Positions 33,749-43,493 of a DNA stretch of 64,000 bases are shown here, one piece after another; the first letter of the stretch is position 1; each line of letters starts with the position of its first letter. The notes beneath the pieces are model-generated. The model saw nothing but the letters and a program-made list of their open reading frames with translations, was not told the origin of the DNA and did no database searches. Source of the stretch: Tidjanibacter sp. (lineage in GTDB: Bacteria > Bacteroidota > Bacteroidia > Bacteroidales > Rikenellaceae); contig JAGBFH010000006.1 in NCBI GenBank assembly GCA_017936605.1, positions 62,001 to 126,000 of the forward strand, given 5' to 3'. The position numbers and the translations under genes were made by a program.

Positions 33749-36391
33749 TCACTCAAAAGTTACAACTACTTTTTGGATGCGCACATGCTTAGTTCCGCCA
33801 GCGGTAAATACTACGGAGTTACTGCTACCAGTCCAAGTTCCTTCTTTGTACGAGGCAGTATCCCAAGCATAGTCGAATGTGCCAGTATCTGCGGTAAATG
33901 TCGAAGCGGTATTGTTTTTCTGACCCGTAATAACAATGCTGGTGATATTTTTACCACTGGGTGCGGAAACGGTCATTTTGGCTCCATTGTAGATTCGAAC
34001 GGCAGTTCCCGTGGTGTAGTATTGTGTGGCAGTGCCTGCACTTCCTTTTGCAAAAGCGATAGAAACACCGTTGATGGTGAGGGTTGTTCCATCAAGCTGC
34101 TGCTGCTTTGTATAGTTTTGTGCAGTCAAATCAAGTGTAACAGTTGTTGCAGAGTCATCGCCACCACCAGTGCTTGCAGCAGCTACTGTAAGAGTATAGC
34201 TTGCGGTTGCAGATTTGTACTCTGTTGTTTCCTCTGCTGTTGCAGTGATGGTAGTTTCACCAGCACCTACAAGGGTAACAGCACCTGTGTTGGCATCAAC
34301 GGTAGCAACAGCAGCATTGCTCGAAGTGTAGGTAACAGTGGTCATTGCACCGCTCAAGGTAGGCTCGGTGAAATCCTGGCCAACGGTTGCAGATGCAGTA
34401 GTCTGGCTGAAACTCAAAGTCTGCTCTGCTGCCTCGGGAGTATCGGTGCCACCCTCGCCGCTAACCTCATAAGTGATAGTAATTTTAGAGGTCTGAAGCT
34501 GGCTGCCGCCACTACCTGTACCGTTAGTGATGATGATTTCTTTAGCAGAACCTGTCCAAGTAATTGTACAACCGCTTGTTTTGGGGTTATTGAGAGTACC
34601 TACATTGACAGTTGCAGTCTTACCATAGTTTGTACTCTTAGAAACCATCTCAATTTTGGTAATGTTAGAGGAGCTGGAGAAAGTAAGAGTGTGGCCCTGA
34701 TAAAGACGCATAGTGCTTGAAGTTGTGTACGAGCTATTAACGGCTGAAGTACCTTTGCCTTGCGCCTGCACAATGGTTACTCCGTTCTCTACCCAAGTAA
34801 TAGAGCTGTTGGCGTATGTACCGGTAACCGACAAGTCGAAAGTTTTAGTTACAACATCCGCACTTGCAACATTGATTGTGTAGGTAGCACTTACGCCACT
34901 GTAGGTAACGGTTACGGTGTACTCACCAGCGGTTGCCATATTAACTGTGGAGCTGTCTACGGAGTAGTCGGTTATTTCCTCAATAACACCATTCTCATAA
35001 ACTGCTTTTACGGTGCCACCGAACACAAACTCATCACCCTCGGTGAAAGTAATAGTCTGGCCCTCAATTGTAAGAGAAGTGATAGTGGGTGCTGCCTCGG
35101 TCAGTACGATATCATCAACACGAGCGTTGTCGCTGCTTGTATTCTCCAAAGTCAGTTTGAAAGTCTCAACACCATCTGCAAGAGCTACGGTGTAGCCGGT
35201 GTTGGTAAGTTTGGTGATGGTTACACCCTCAGTAGCGGATGTGAGAACAACAACACCTTTATTGCTCTTGAACCAGAAGTTGAGAGTCTTGGCAGTACCA
35301 TCCGATACGAAAGTTGCGGACATCGAACCACCTTCTTTACCGATAAGAATCTCGCCGGCCTCACCACCTGCAAGCGTATCATCGGGATATACCTTAGTGT
35401 CGCTGCTGCCATTAACAATGTTGTATTTGCTCAAATCCTCGCTGTCGAAGTTCTCGCTCCAAGGCAACTCAATAGCCACATCCTCTATGGGAGTGCAAGC
35501 TGCCATAGTTACCTTGAAAGAGCTAACCTGGCCCTTGTTGAACGCAAGGTCATCGGCAGTTGCGATGGTCTTCTTGTAGATATCGCCATTGGTAGCAACA
35601 ACCTCAATCTCCATATCGCCCTCAAGTACGCCGGTAGGAAGAATACCAAACCAGTATACGCCGTCTACGACATTGGTAGGAATAAGGGTGATATCTTTTT
35701 TGTCTGCGTGCGAGTAGTCGCCAATAGCGTAAGTGTCTTTAACCTCATAGTAGCGCCTAATGTTGTTACCTGCAACATCCTGAGTGAAGTGGAGAATAAC
35801 CTGCGAAGCCTCTACGCCCTCGGGGAGGGTAAGTTTCATCTTACCATAGGCAAGAGCGTGTTTGAATGACATACCTACAGTGCCGGTGGGGAAAGCGCCC
35901 TCGTAGTTGTGCTCTGCAATGAGAATGTGTGCATCCTCATCAACCGAATTTGCAAGAGGAGTCTGAGTGGTAGGAACGGTCAAATAGGTGTAGCTATAAA
36001 TAGTGTGGCTACCCCAACCGCCAATGCCAGCACTAAAGTTGCCAATGGGCGTCAGTGCAAAGATAACACCATTCTCAATATCGGTACCACCAGTGAAAGT
36101 TACATTGAAGTGGGTAGTTGCACCTGCCTCGGTAGGTTTGGTCTCAACCTGAGCACCCTCAATGGTTTTGTCGTTGGCAATGAAACGAACAGTCTCGTCA
36201 CCAGTCCAGGTGGAAGGATAAGCACCATCGACCTTCTCGCCAAAAGTGCTACGGGTTGCCATATCGGCAACAATCTCAAGAGTTACACCCTCGTTGTTTG
36301 CGTTTACCTGCTCATCAATCTCGTTCTGGCAAGCGGTGAGGCTCATTACAGCTACTGCAATGAAGCCAAAAAATTTCATCATCTTCTTCAT
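33749..36391 (-). CDS. Large secreted lipoprotein, N-terminal part of the split endonuclease
   Basis: An 880-residue lipoprotein (lipobox SLTAC, Cys about 21). The N-terminal fimbrillin-like region (about 35-300) has ADMATRSTFGEK and WTGDETVRF; then come a jelly-roll-type module (about 310-440), a bacterial Ig-like module (about 440-510), a beta-rich unit (about 510-650), another Ig-like module and a second copy of the unit. The first unit ends TITYEVSGEGGTDTP and the second VVVTFE, followed by TGA and NTSGGGAGG, so the linker pattern continues beyond the stop. The region is clearly more AT-rich than the flanking genes, suggesting transfer. A 41-residue small-protein gene lies 15 bases upstream. 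Confidence 0.8.
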   Translation of the reverse strand: MKKMMKFFGFIAVAVMSLTACQNEIDEQVNANNEGVTLEIVADMATRSTFGEKVDGAYPSTWTGDETVRFIANDKTIEGAQVETKPTEAGATTHFNVTFTGGTDIENGVIFALTPIGNFSAGIGGWGSHTIYSYTYLTVPTTQTPLANSVDEDAHILIAEHNYEGAFPTGTVGMSFKHALAYGKMKLTLPEGVEASQVILHFTQDVAGNNIRRYYEVKDTYAIGDYSHADKKDITLIPTNVVDGVYWFGILPTGVLEGDMEIEVVATNGDIYKKTIATADDLAFNKGQVSSFKVTMAACTPIEDVAIELPWSENFDSEDLSKYNIVNGSSDTKVYPDDTLAGGEAGEILIGKEGGSMSATFVSDGTAKTLNFWFKSNKGVVVLTSATEGVTITKLTNTGYTVALADGVETFKLTLENTSSDNARVDDIVLTEAAPTITSLTIEGQTITFTEGDEFVFGGTVKAVYENGVIEEITDYSVDSSTVNMATAGEYTVTVTYSGVSATYTINVASADVVTKTFDLSVTGTYANSSITWVENGVTIVQAQGKGTSAVNSSYTTSSTMRLYQGHTLTFSSSSNITKIEMVSKSTNYGKTATVNVGTLNNPKTSGCTITWTGSAKEIIITNGTGSGGSQLQTSKITITYEVSGEGGTDTPEAAEQTLSFSQTTASATVGQDFTEPTLSGAMTTVTYTSSNAAVATVDANTGAVTLVGAGETTITATAEETTEYKSATASYTLTVAAASTGGGDDSATTVTLDLTAQNYTKQQQLDGTTLTINGVSIAFAKGSAGTATQYYTTGTAVRIYNGAKMTVSAPSGKNITSIVITGQKNNTASTFTADTGTFDYAWDTASYKEGTWTGSSNSVVFTAGGTKHVRIQKVVVTFE

Positions 36392-36406
36392 AGTTGCAAT
36401 AGTTGT

Positions 36407-36532
36407 TTAGAATTCATCTTCCCACTCGTTCTCGGGAGCAAGCTCAATGTAGCTCTGCGACTGGGCAATACCATTCTCCACAACTACATCCTCGATGTAG
36501 ATTGCGGGCTCTGTGTAAGTTTTTTTGAACAT
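36407..36532 (-). CDS. Small protein (41 aa) upstream of the large lipoprotein
   Basis: ATG at 36532 opens a 41-codon frame: MFKKTYTEPAIYIEDVVVEN, then GIAQSQSYIELAPENE, ending WEDEF. It shares with the 55-residue protein at 6704 a basic start, a YxxP motif, the core VxVExGIAxSxS followed by EL, an acidic end with terminal Phe, and a secreted lipoprotein gene immediately downstream (15 bases). No signal peptide is present. Two independent cases of the same sequence pattern and context argue that this is a translated family. Function unknown. Confidence 0.72.
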   Translation of the reverse strand: MFKKTYTEPAIYIEDVVVENGIAQSQSYIELAPENEWEDEF

Positions 36533-36666
36533 AAATGTGAATTAATAAAAAAAGTTGAATATTGTGTTGTATATCGTTTTGTCTATCAGTGTGTTATGGG
36601 GTGCGCTACGCTTGTGTGTGCGCTCGCGCGAGGAAAACCCAACTCCACAATGTGTAAAAAATCGCC

Positions 36667-36675
36667 GCAAAAGTA
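36667..36675 (-). promoter_or_regulatory. -7 element for the small protein and large lipoprotein
   Basis: Minus strand TACTTTTGC matches TAnnTTTG. Transcription would start near 36660, giving a leader of about 125 bases with a GC-rich section (CGCGCGAGCGCAC) that may fold. Confidence 0.6.
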
Positions 36676-36802
36676 GCTAAAATTTCCTTATTTGAAAGCA
36701 TTTGGCACACAAAAATTCCTAAAAATCAAAAAATTAACATAGGCTTAAAGATGGTCGAAAGTTGAGAGTAGAAAATGGGCAAAGGATAATTGGCAAAAAC
36801 CA

Positions 36803-36851
36803 TACCCTCCACTAAGTTAGGGGAGGGTCCGCGAAGCGGGGGAGAGGTCTG
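36803..36851. repeat. REP-like palindrome (copy 3)
   Basis: ACCCTCCACTAAGTTAGGGG, then AGGGTCCGCGAAGCGGGGGA, then GAGGTCTG: two short hairpins in tandem. Nearly the same sequence, inverted, is at 54135. Confidence 0.8.
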
Positions 36852-36884
36852 TGAGCAGTTGAGAATTGAGGATTCGGGGCTTAT

Positions 36885-36920
36885 AAGTCTTATGGGTCTT
36901 ATAGGTCTTATAGATAACTG
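36885..36920. repeat. 9-bp tandem array (cttataggt units)
   Basis: Four units: CTTATAAGT, CTTATGGGT, CTTATAGGT, CTTATAGAT, about 35 bases after a REP-like palindrome. Confidence 0.8.
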
Positions 36921-36931
36921 CCCATCCAAAC

Positions 36932-36962
36932 AAAAACGCCACCGTTGGGCGGTGGCGTTTTT
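36932..36962 (-). terminator. Terminator of the acidic small-protein gene
   Basis: AAAAACGCCACC and GGTGGCGTTTTT pair around a 7-base loop, 4 bases from the stop of the gene at 36967. It is bidirectional. Confidence 0.85.
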
Positions 36963-36966
36963 GCTA

Positions 36967-37293
36967 TTATATCTCGTCGCGGAGGTTGTCGATATCCTCG
37001 TCCTCTTCGGCGTGGTCGGCGAACTCGTCGGCACCCTTCAGATCGTCGCTGTAGTAGTCCTTATCCTCCTCATCCTCAAGGTGATCGTCAATCTTGACCA
37101 CAACCTTCACAAGGTAGCTCACCTCCTCGGTCTCGAAGGGTACAGCATAGAAAAAGTCACCGTTGGGTTTCTCGATGCGCATCATTGCGTCGTTGTAGCC
37201 ATAGGGGTACAACTTCTTGACCTCCTCCTGAAGCTCCTCGGGGAGGTTGGCAAAGCTCACTACGGAGCGTCGTTTTACTACTTTTGTTGTCAT
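36967..37293 (-). CDS. Conserved Bacteroidales hypothetical protein with acidic tail
   Basis: A 108-residue soluble protein. The N-terminal half has a basic start (MTTKVVKRRSVVSFANLP) and an aromatic stretch, LYPYGYNDAMM; residues about 72-108 are almost all Asp/Glu. I recall close relatives in many Bacteroidales, always unnamed. The strongly acidic tail might mimic nucleic acid or bind basic proteins, but this is a guess. It is a single gene divergent from ligA, with its own terminator. Confidence 0.75.
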   Translation of the reverse strand: MTTKVVKRRSVVSFANLPEELQEEVKKLYPYGYNDAMMRIEKPNGDFFYAVPFETEEVSYLVKVVVKIDDHLEDEEDKDYYSDDLKGADEFADHAEEDEDIDNLRDEI

Positions 37294-37443
37294 ATCTATT
37301 TTCTGGTTTTCTCAAAAATTTCTGCAATTATAAGGCAAAATTCCTTATTCGCTACGGTTGTTAATAACTTTTTTTGTTTTTTTCGGGAAAAACCGCCCGA
37401 GGATTGGTTTTCTCGCGCCAAAATCACTACCTTTACATTGTAG

Positions 37444-39549
<2,106 letters not shown>

Positions 39550-39560
39550 AGGAAATATTA

Positions 39561-39568
39561 TATTTTTG
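39561..39568 (+). promoter_or_regulatory. -7 element of dapA
   Basis: TATTTTTG, 26 bases before the ATG; no TTG was found at the expected spacing. Confidence 0.5.
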
Positions 39569-39594
39569 TAGGATTTTTAGTAAAACGGCATATT

Positions 39595-40491
39595 ATGCAG
39601 AGTGTTTTATCCAAACTTAAAGGACTGGGAGTTGCACTGGTGACTCCTTTCAACGAGGTGGGCGAGGTGGATTATGCCGCGCTCGAAAGATTGGTTGATT
39701 ATGTGATTGCGGGAGGTGTGGACTACCTTGTTGTGATGGGCACAACGGGTGAGACTCCCACGCTCTCTATGCCCGAGAGGGTGGCCGTTCTGAGGGCCGT
39801 CAAGAGCCGCAATGCGGGCCGATTGCCTATTGTGGTGGGCGTTGGCGGCAACGATACGGCAAGGGTTGTGGAACTCATCGACCAGACCAACCTCGATGGC
39901 GTAGATGCTATTTTGAGCGTTACACCTTTCTATAATAAACCTTCGCAAAGAGGTCTGTTTGAGCACTATAAGTATATCTCGGAGCGCTCGCCCAGGCCCA
40001 TTATTCTCTACAATGTCCCCGGTCGTACGGGTGTGAATATGGAGGCCGAAACCACACTGCGCATTGCTCGCGAGTGTCCCAATGTGGTGGCAATCAAGGA
40101 GGCGAGCGGTAATATGCAGCAGATACAGAGGGTGATTGACGGTAGCCCCGAGGGCTTCATCGTAATCTCGGGTGACGACTCGCTTGCTCTGCCCGTGATG
40201 AAGAGCGGCGGTGTGGGTGTCATCTCTGTGGCTGCCAACTCATTCCCCGAATATTTCGCCTCGCTGATAGGCGCTCAGGCCGAGGGAGGCAGTGAGGATA
40301 ATGATGCCAAGTTTGAGGCCATACGCCCCGCTGTAAAGATGCTTTTCGCCGAGGGAAACCCCTCGGGTGTAAAGGCGGCACTTGCCGTCAAGGGCGTGAT
40401 TAAGAACTATTTACGACTGCCTTTGGTGCCCGTTAGTGACGAACTCTATGGCTCTATTGAGGCAGAAATCTTAGCACACGAACTCAGGTAA
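39595..40491 (+). CDS. dapA: 4-hydroxy-tetrahydrodipicolinate synthase
   Basis: A 298-residue TIM-barrel lyase of the DHDPS/NAL family. It condenses pyruvate with aspartate semialdehyde, the first committed step to diaminopimelate and lysine. Key parts are GTTGETPTL, the Tyr in LYNVPGRTG and the Schiff-base Lys in VAIKEASG. Its stop overlaps the next start (TAATG). Confidence 0.95.
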   Translation: MQSVLSKLKGLGVALVTPFNEVGEVDYAALERLVDYVIAGGVDYLVVMGTTGETPTLSMPERVAVLRAVKSRNAGRLPIVVGVGGNDTARVVELIDQTNLDGVDAILSVTPFYNKPSQRGLFEHYKYISERSPRPIILYNVPGRTGVNMEAETTLRIARECPNVVAIKEASGNMQQIQRVIDGSPEGFIVISGDDSLALPVMKSGGVGVISVAANSFPEYFASLIGAQAEGGSEDNDAKFEAIRPAVKMLFAEGNPSGVKAALAVKGVIKNYLRLPLVPVSDELYGSIEAEILAHELR

Positions 40492-41252
40492 TGCAGCGAG
40501 CAAGGAGATTGTTTTGTGGCTTATGTGCCGTGGTGCTGTGGGCTCTTATGATGCCCACCCAGCTCTCGGCGCAGGAGTATATTGTGCCCGATGAGGAGGA
40601 GATTCTGAGCCGTACGGTGGATGTTGACTCCCCCTACTATCTGGAGCGCCTGCTGGGCAAGTTTTTTGCCTACGATGAGCCGCTTACAGACGAGGAGTTT
40701 TTCTACCTCTACTATGGCTATGCCTATAGTGAGCACTATCGCCCTTTGGACCCCATTGCGGCCGAGGATAGGGTGCTTGCGGCTGTGGAGAAGATTATGG
40801 GTGAGCCCACCGAGGAGTTGATGAGGGAGCTCGTTGCTGCCGCCTCGGAGGTTATGGAGAGGGATCCCTTTAGCCCCAAGAATCTCAACCTGTTGGCCTT
40901 TGCCTACGGCTCGTTGGGAGATAGGGAAAATGAGCGTAAGTGTTTCGAGCGAATGGAGGGTGTGTTGCGCACCATCGAGCGCTCGGGCTCGGGTCGCAGG
41001 GAGGGTAGTCCTATGCATGTGCTGATGTTCACTCACGCCTCCGACTTGCTCTATTCCAAGGGGTTGGAGATTAAGGCAAGGGAGATTATCTCGCGCACTT
41101 GTGAGTATATTTTCCTCACCGAAAGGGAGGCAGATGGCAACATTGGCTACTATTTCGATTTTTCGCGAATCTATATGGTGCGCCCCGAGAATCAGACCGA
41201 GATGGAGACCCAAAAGCGAGGGTGGACAATAAATAATATGCCGCTAAAGTAG
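40491..41252 (+). CDS. DUF4919 secreted protein
   Basis: A 253-residue protein with a signal peptide (cleavage near LSAQE, about 28) and then a helical domain matching DUF4919 (DEEFFYLYYGYAY, FAYGSLGDRENERKC). The function is unknown; the helical repeats resemble TPR-type modules. It is probably periplasmic. It overlaps dapA by one base but shows no link to lysine synthesis. A C11 protease gene follows after 27 bases. Confidence 0.85.
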   Translation: MQRARRLFCGLCAVVLWALMMPTQLSAQEYIVPDEEEILSRTVDVDSPYYLERLLGKFFAYDEPLTDEEFFYLYYGYAYSEHYRPLDPIAAEDRVLAAVEKIMGEPTEELMRELVAAASEVMERDPFSPKNLNLLAFAYGSLGDRENERKCFERMEGVLRTIERSGSGRREGSPMHVLMFTHASDLLYSKGLEIKAREIISRTCEYIFLTEREADGNIGYYFDFSRIYMVRPENQTEMETQKRGWTINNMPLK

Positions 41253-41279
41253 TAGGGTGGGCGAGTAGACTTTTTGGAG

Positions 41280-42620
41280 ATGGGAAGAGTTGCTGCATAT
41301 ATAATAAAGGTATGGCTTGTGATGGCCGCGATTTGCTCCTGTGCGGGTGTCGCAGATACAGGTCAGGATAGTGTGGCGCTTGCTCCCAATGAGTGTGAGC
41401 ACACCATCGTGATGTACCTTATGGCCGACAATAACCTCGCGTCGAGCATCTATCAGAATGCACTTGATGCCGAGAAGGGGATGTTGGAGGCCTACCCATC
41501 TGTGAGGCTGGTGATTTATCTCGACAAGGCAGACAAAACCGAACTCTACGAGGTGCGCTATCTTCCCTATGGGTCGGGCGATGAGCACATCCGCCACTGC
41601 CGCACTCTGAAGAGCTACCCCAGACAGACATCCACCAATCCGAGCGTTATGCGTCAGGTGCTCGAGGATGTCAAGGCGTTGGCCCCGAGCAAGAGCTACG
41701 GACTTGTTATGACAGGTCACGGCTCGGGATGGTTTCCTGCTCCTTCGGCCGGCACATCCTATGATAGTCAGAAGGTTGCGCCCTCTGGCGGTGCGGAACA
41801 CCTCTTCCATCAGCCACTGCTTGAGGAGCCTCTTACACGATATATGGGCTACGACCAAGACATTAACGAAAATGGCACCTCGGTGAGGAGTTTTATTACT
41901 ACCGAGGAGATAGTCGAGGGATTGCAACCCATTCATTTTGACTATATTATCTTTGACGCTTGCTTTATGTCGTCGGTGGAGTTCCTCTATGCTTTGCGTC
42001 ACTCGGCCGACTACCTTGTAGCCTCCCCCGTGGAGGTTATGGCGTGCGGTTTGCCCTATCGTGAGATTGTGGGCGTGCTGGGCACCGACAAGCACAATCT
42101 GAGCCGCATTTGCGATGAGGCGATGCAGGTCTATATGCGCGACGATGATTTCTCGCGCGAAAAGTCGCTGGCACTGACCGTTGTGGATTGTTCGAGACTC
42201 GAAGCATTGGCCGAGGCCGCAAAGGCTGTCTATCAGGCAACGGGCGGAGTGGACCACCTCGCCCTTATCAAGGAGAGAGTGGATAGGAGCAAGGTGCAAC
42301 ATCTTGATAGGATGTCGCCTGCGGCCTTCTATGACCTGAGGGATTTCGTTGTGGAGTTGGCGGGTGATAATGTGGAGGAGAGGCAGAGGTTCCTCTCGGC
42401 ACTTGATGATGCTATTGTCTACTCGCTCCATACGGAGCAGATTTTTGCTCTTGGCTACTCGTCGATGTATGGCTACAACTACGACTATATTGACCCTATC
42501 GAGGAGTCGGACCTGTCGCTTTGTGGTATTAATACCTACATCCCTTTTGCCGAGGCTCCTCTCACTGCCTCGCTCTATATGCAGACCGAGTGGGGGCGAA
42601 AAATATACTCTGCGGAATAA
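41280..42620 (+). CDS. Clostripain-related (C11) cysteine protease, lipoprotein
   Basis: A 446-residue secreted protease. The signal peptide ends at a Cys near ICSCAG, probably a lipobox. The C11 fold shows MYLMADNNL, the catalytic His in MTGHGSGW (about 147) and the catalytic Cys in FDACFMSSVEF (about 228). Enzymes of this family cut after Arg or Lys and are common secreted proteases in gut Bacteroidales. ATG 41280 is preferred to a TTG two codons upstream. A small hairpin (AAAGCTCC...GGGGGCTTTT) follows at about 42646-42667. Confidence 0.9.
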   Translation: MGRVAAYIIKVWLVMAAICSCAGVADTGQDSVALAPNECEHTIVMYLMADNNLASSIYQNALDAEKGMLEAYPSVRLVIYLDKADKTELYEVRYLPYGSGDEHIRHCRTLKSYPRQTSTNPSVMRQVLEDVKALAPSKSYGLVMTGHGSGWFPAPSAGTSYDSQKVAPSGGAEHLFHQPLLEEPLTRYMGYDQDINENGTSVRSFITTEEIVEGLQPIHFDYIIFDACFMSSVEFLYALRHSADYLVASPVEVMACGLPYREIVGVLGTDKHNLSRICDEAMQVYMRDDDFSREKSLALTVVDCSRLEALAEAAKAVYQATGGVDHLALIKERVDRSKVQHLDRMSPAAFYDLRDFVVELAGDNVEERQRFLSALDDAIVYSLHTEQIFALGYSSMYGYNYDYIDPIEESDLSLCGINTYIPFAEAPLTASLYMQTEWGRKIYSAE

Positions 42621-42771
42621 ACAAAAACTCTACAATACCTCTACAAAGCTCCTTTTTGGGGGCTTTTGTTTTTGTGCGCAAGTGTGTGGTAATTAGGTGA
42701 TTGGGGATTTTTGAGGCTGTCGAGCGAAACTATACACATTTTGTGGGTTACTCTACAATGAAAAATATTTG

Positions 42772-42779
42772 TATATTTG
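42772..42779 (+). promoter_or_regulatory. -7 element for the DUF47-led cluster
   Basis: TATATTTG; transcription would start near 42786, about 32 bases before ATG 42818. This excludes the longer frame from 42701. Confidence 0.5.
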
Positions 42780-42817
42780 TAGTGATACGCGTATGTGTGA
42801 AACGAACCCAAAACGAA

Positions 42818-43465
42818 ATGTTTAGACCTAAAAAAGCCGATATTCTCATCGAGAATATAGACAAATATTTCAATCTGATTGATAGCTCTCTGCTCGTCTT
42901 CAAGGATGGCGTGAGGAACTACCTCTACTCCTCGACCGAGGGGTTCAATGATAACCTTCAGAATATGTCGCAGCTCGAAACGGAGTCGACGCTTTTGCGT
43001 CGCGAAATCGAGAATGCGCTCTATACTCAGACTGCTCTGGTGCGCTCCAGGGGCGACATTATGCGTCTGCTGGAGAAACTTGGTCATATTGCTAATCTGT
43101 TGAATGATAGCCTGTTGCAATTTGAAATAGAAAATCCTTTTGTGCCCACCGAGCTCAATAATGAGTTTGTCAAGCTGACCGAGTTTGCAACTCTTGCAGT
43201 GGAGTCGGCTCTGCCCGCTGCCAAGGCCTATTTCCGTGAGCCCGAGATTATTGCCGATAAGATTTCGAGGGTCTATTTCTATAAGAAAGAGACCAAGAAA
43301 TATGCCCAGGCCATCAAGCGCAAGGTTTTCCACGAGATGATGAACCTCAAGTTGAGTGAGAAGTTCCACCTCCGTTACTTCGCCCTTCATATCGAAAACC
43401 TTTCGGATGCGGCCGAGCAGGTGGCTGACCAGCTCTCGGTGATGGCCATTAAGCGCACATTCTAA
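42818..43465 (+). CDS. DUF47 (PhoU-like) protein
   Basis: A 215-residue, all-helical protein of the DUF47/TIGR00153 type, related to PhoU. It begins MFRPKKADILIENIDKYFNL. Such proteins are usually encoded with Pit-type phosphate transporters and are thought to regulate them; none is next door here. The SLC13 transporter and porin O/P genes downstream may be its functional context. Start 42818 is chosen because the -7 box at 42772 lies inside the longer frame. A regulator gene follows after 28 bases. Confidence 0.85.
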   Translation: MFRPKKADILIENIDKYFNLIDSSLLVFKDGVRNYLYSSTEGFNDNLQNMSQLETESTLLRREIENALYTQTALVRSRGDIMRLLEKLGHIANLLNDSLLQFEIENPFVPTELNNEFVKLTEFATLAVESALPAAKAYFREPEIIADKISRVYFYKKETKKYAQAIKRKVFHEMMNLKLSEKFHLRYFALHIENLSDAAEQVADQLSVMAIKRTF

Positions 43466-43493
43466 CCCACTGCTATTTTTCCCCTAAAACACG

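Noticed and set aside
32936-34720. 594-codon plus-strand frame opposite the endonuclease region
   Set aside because: Cys- and Ser-rich nonsense composition; the minus strand carries clear nuclease and Ig-like domains.
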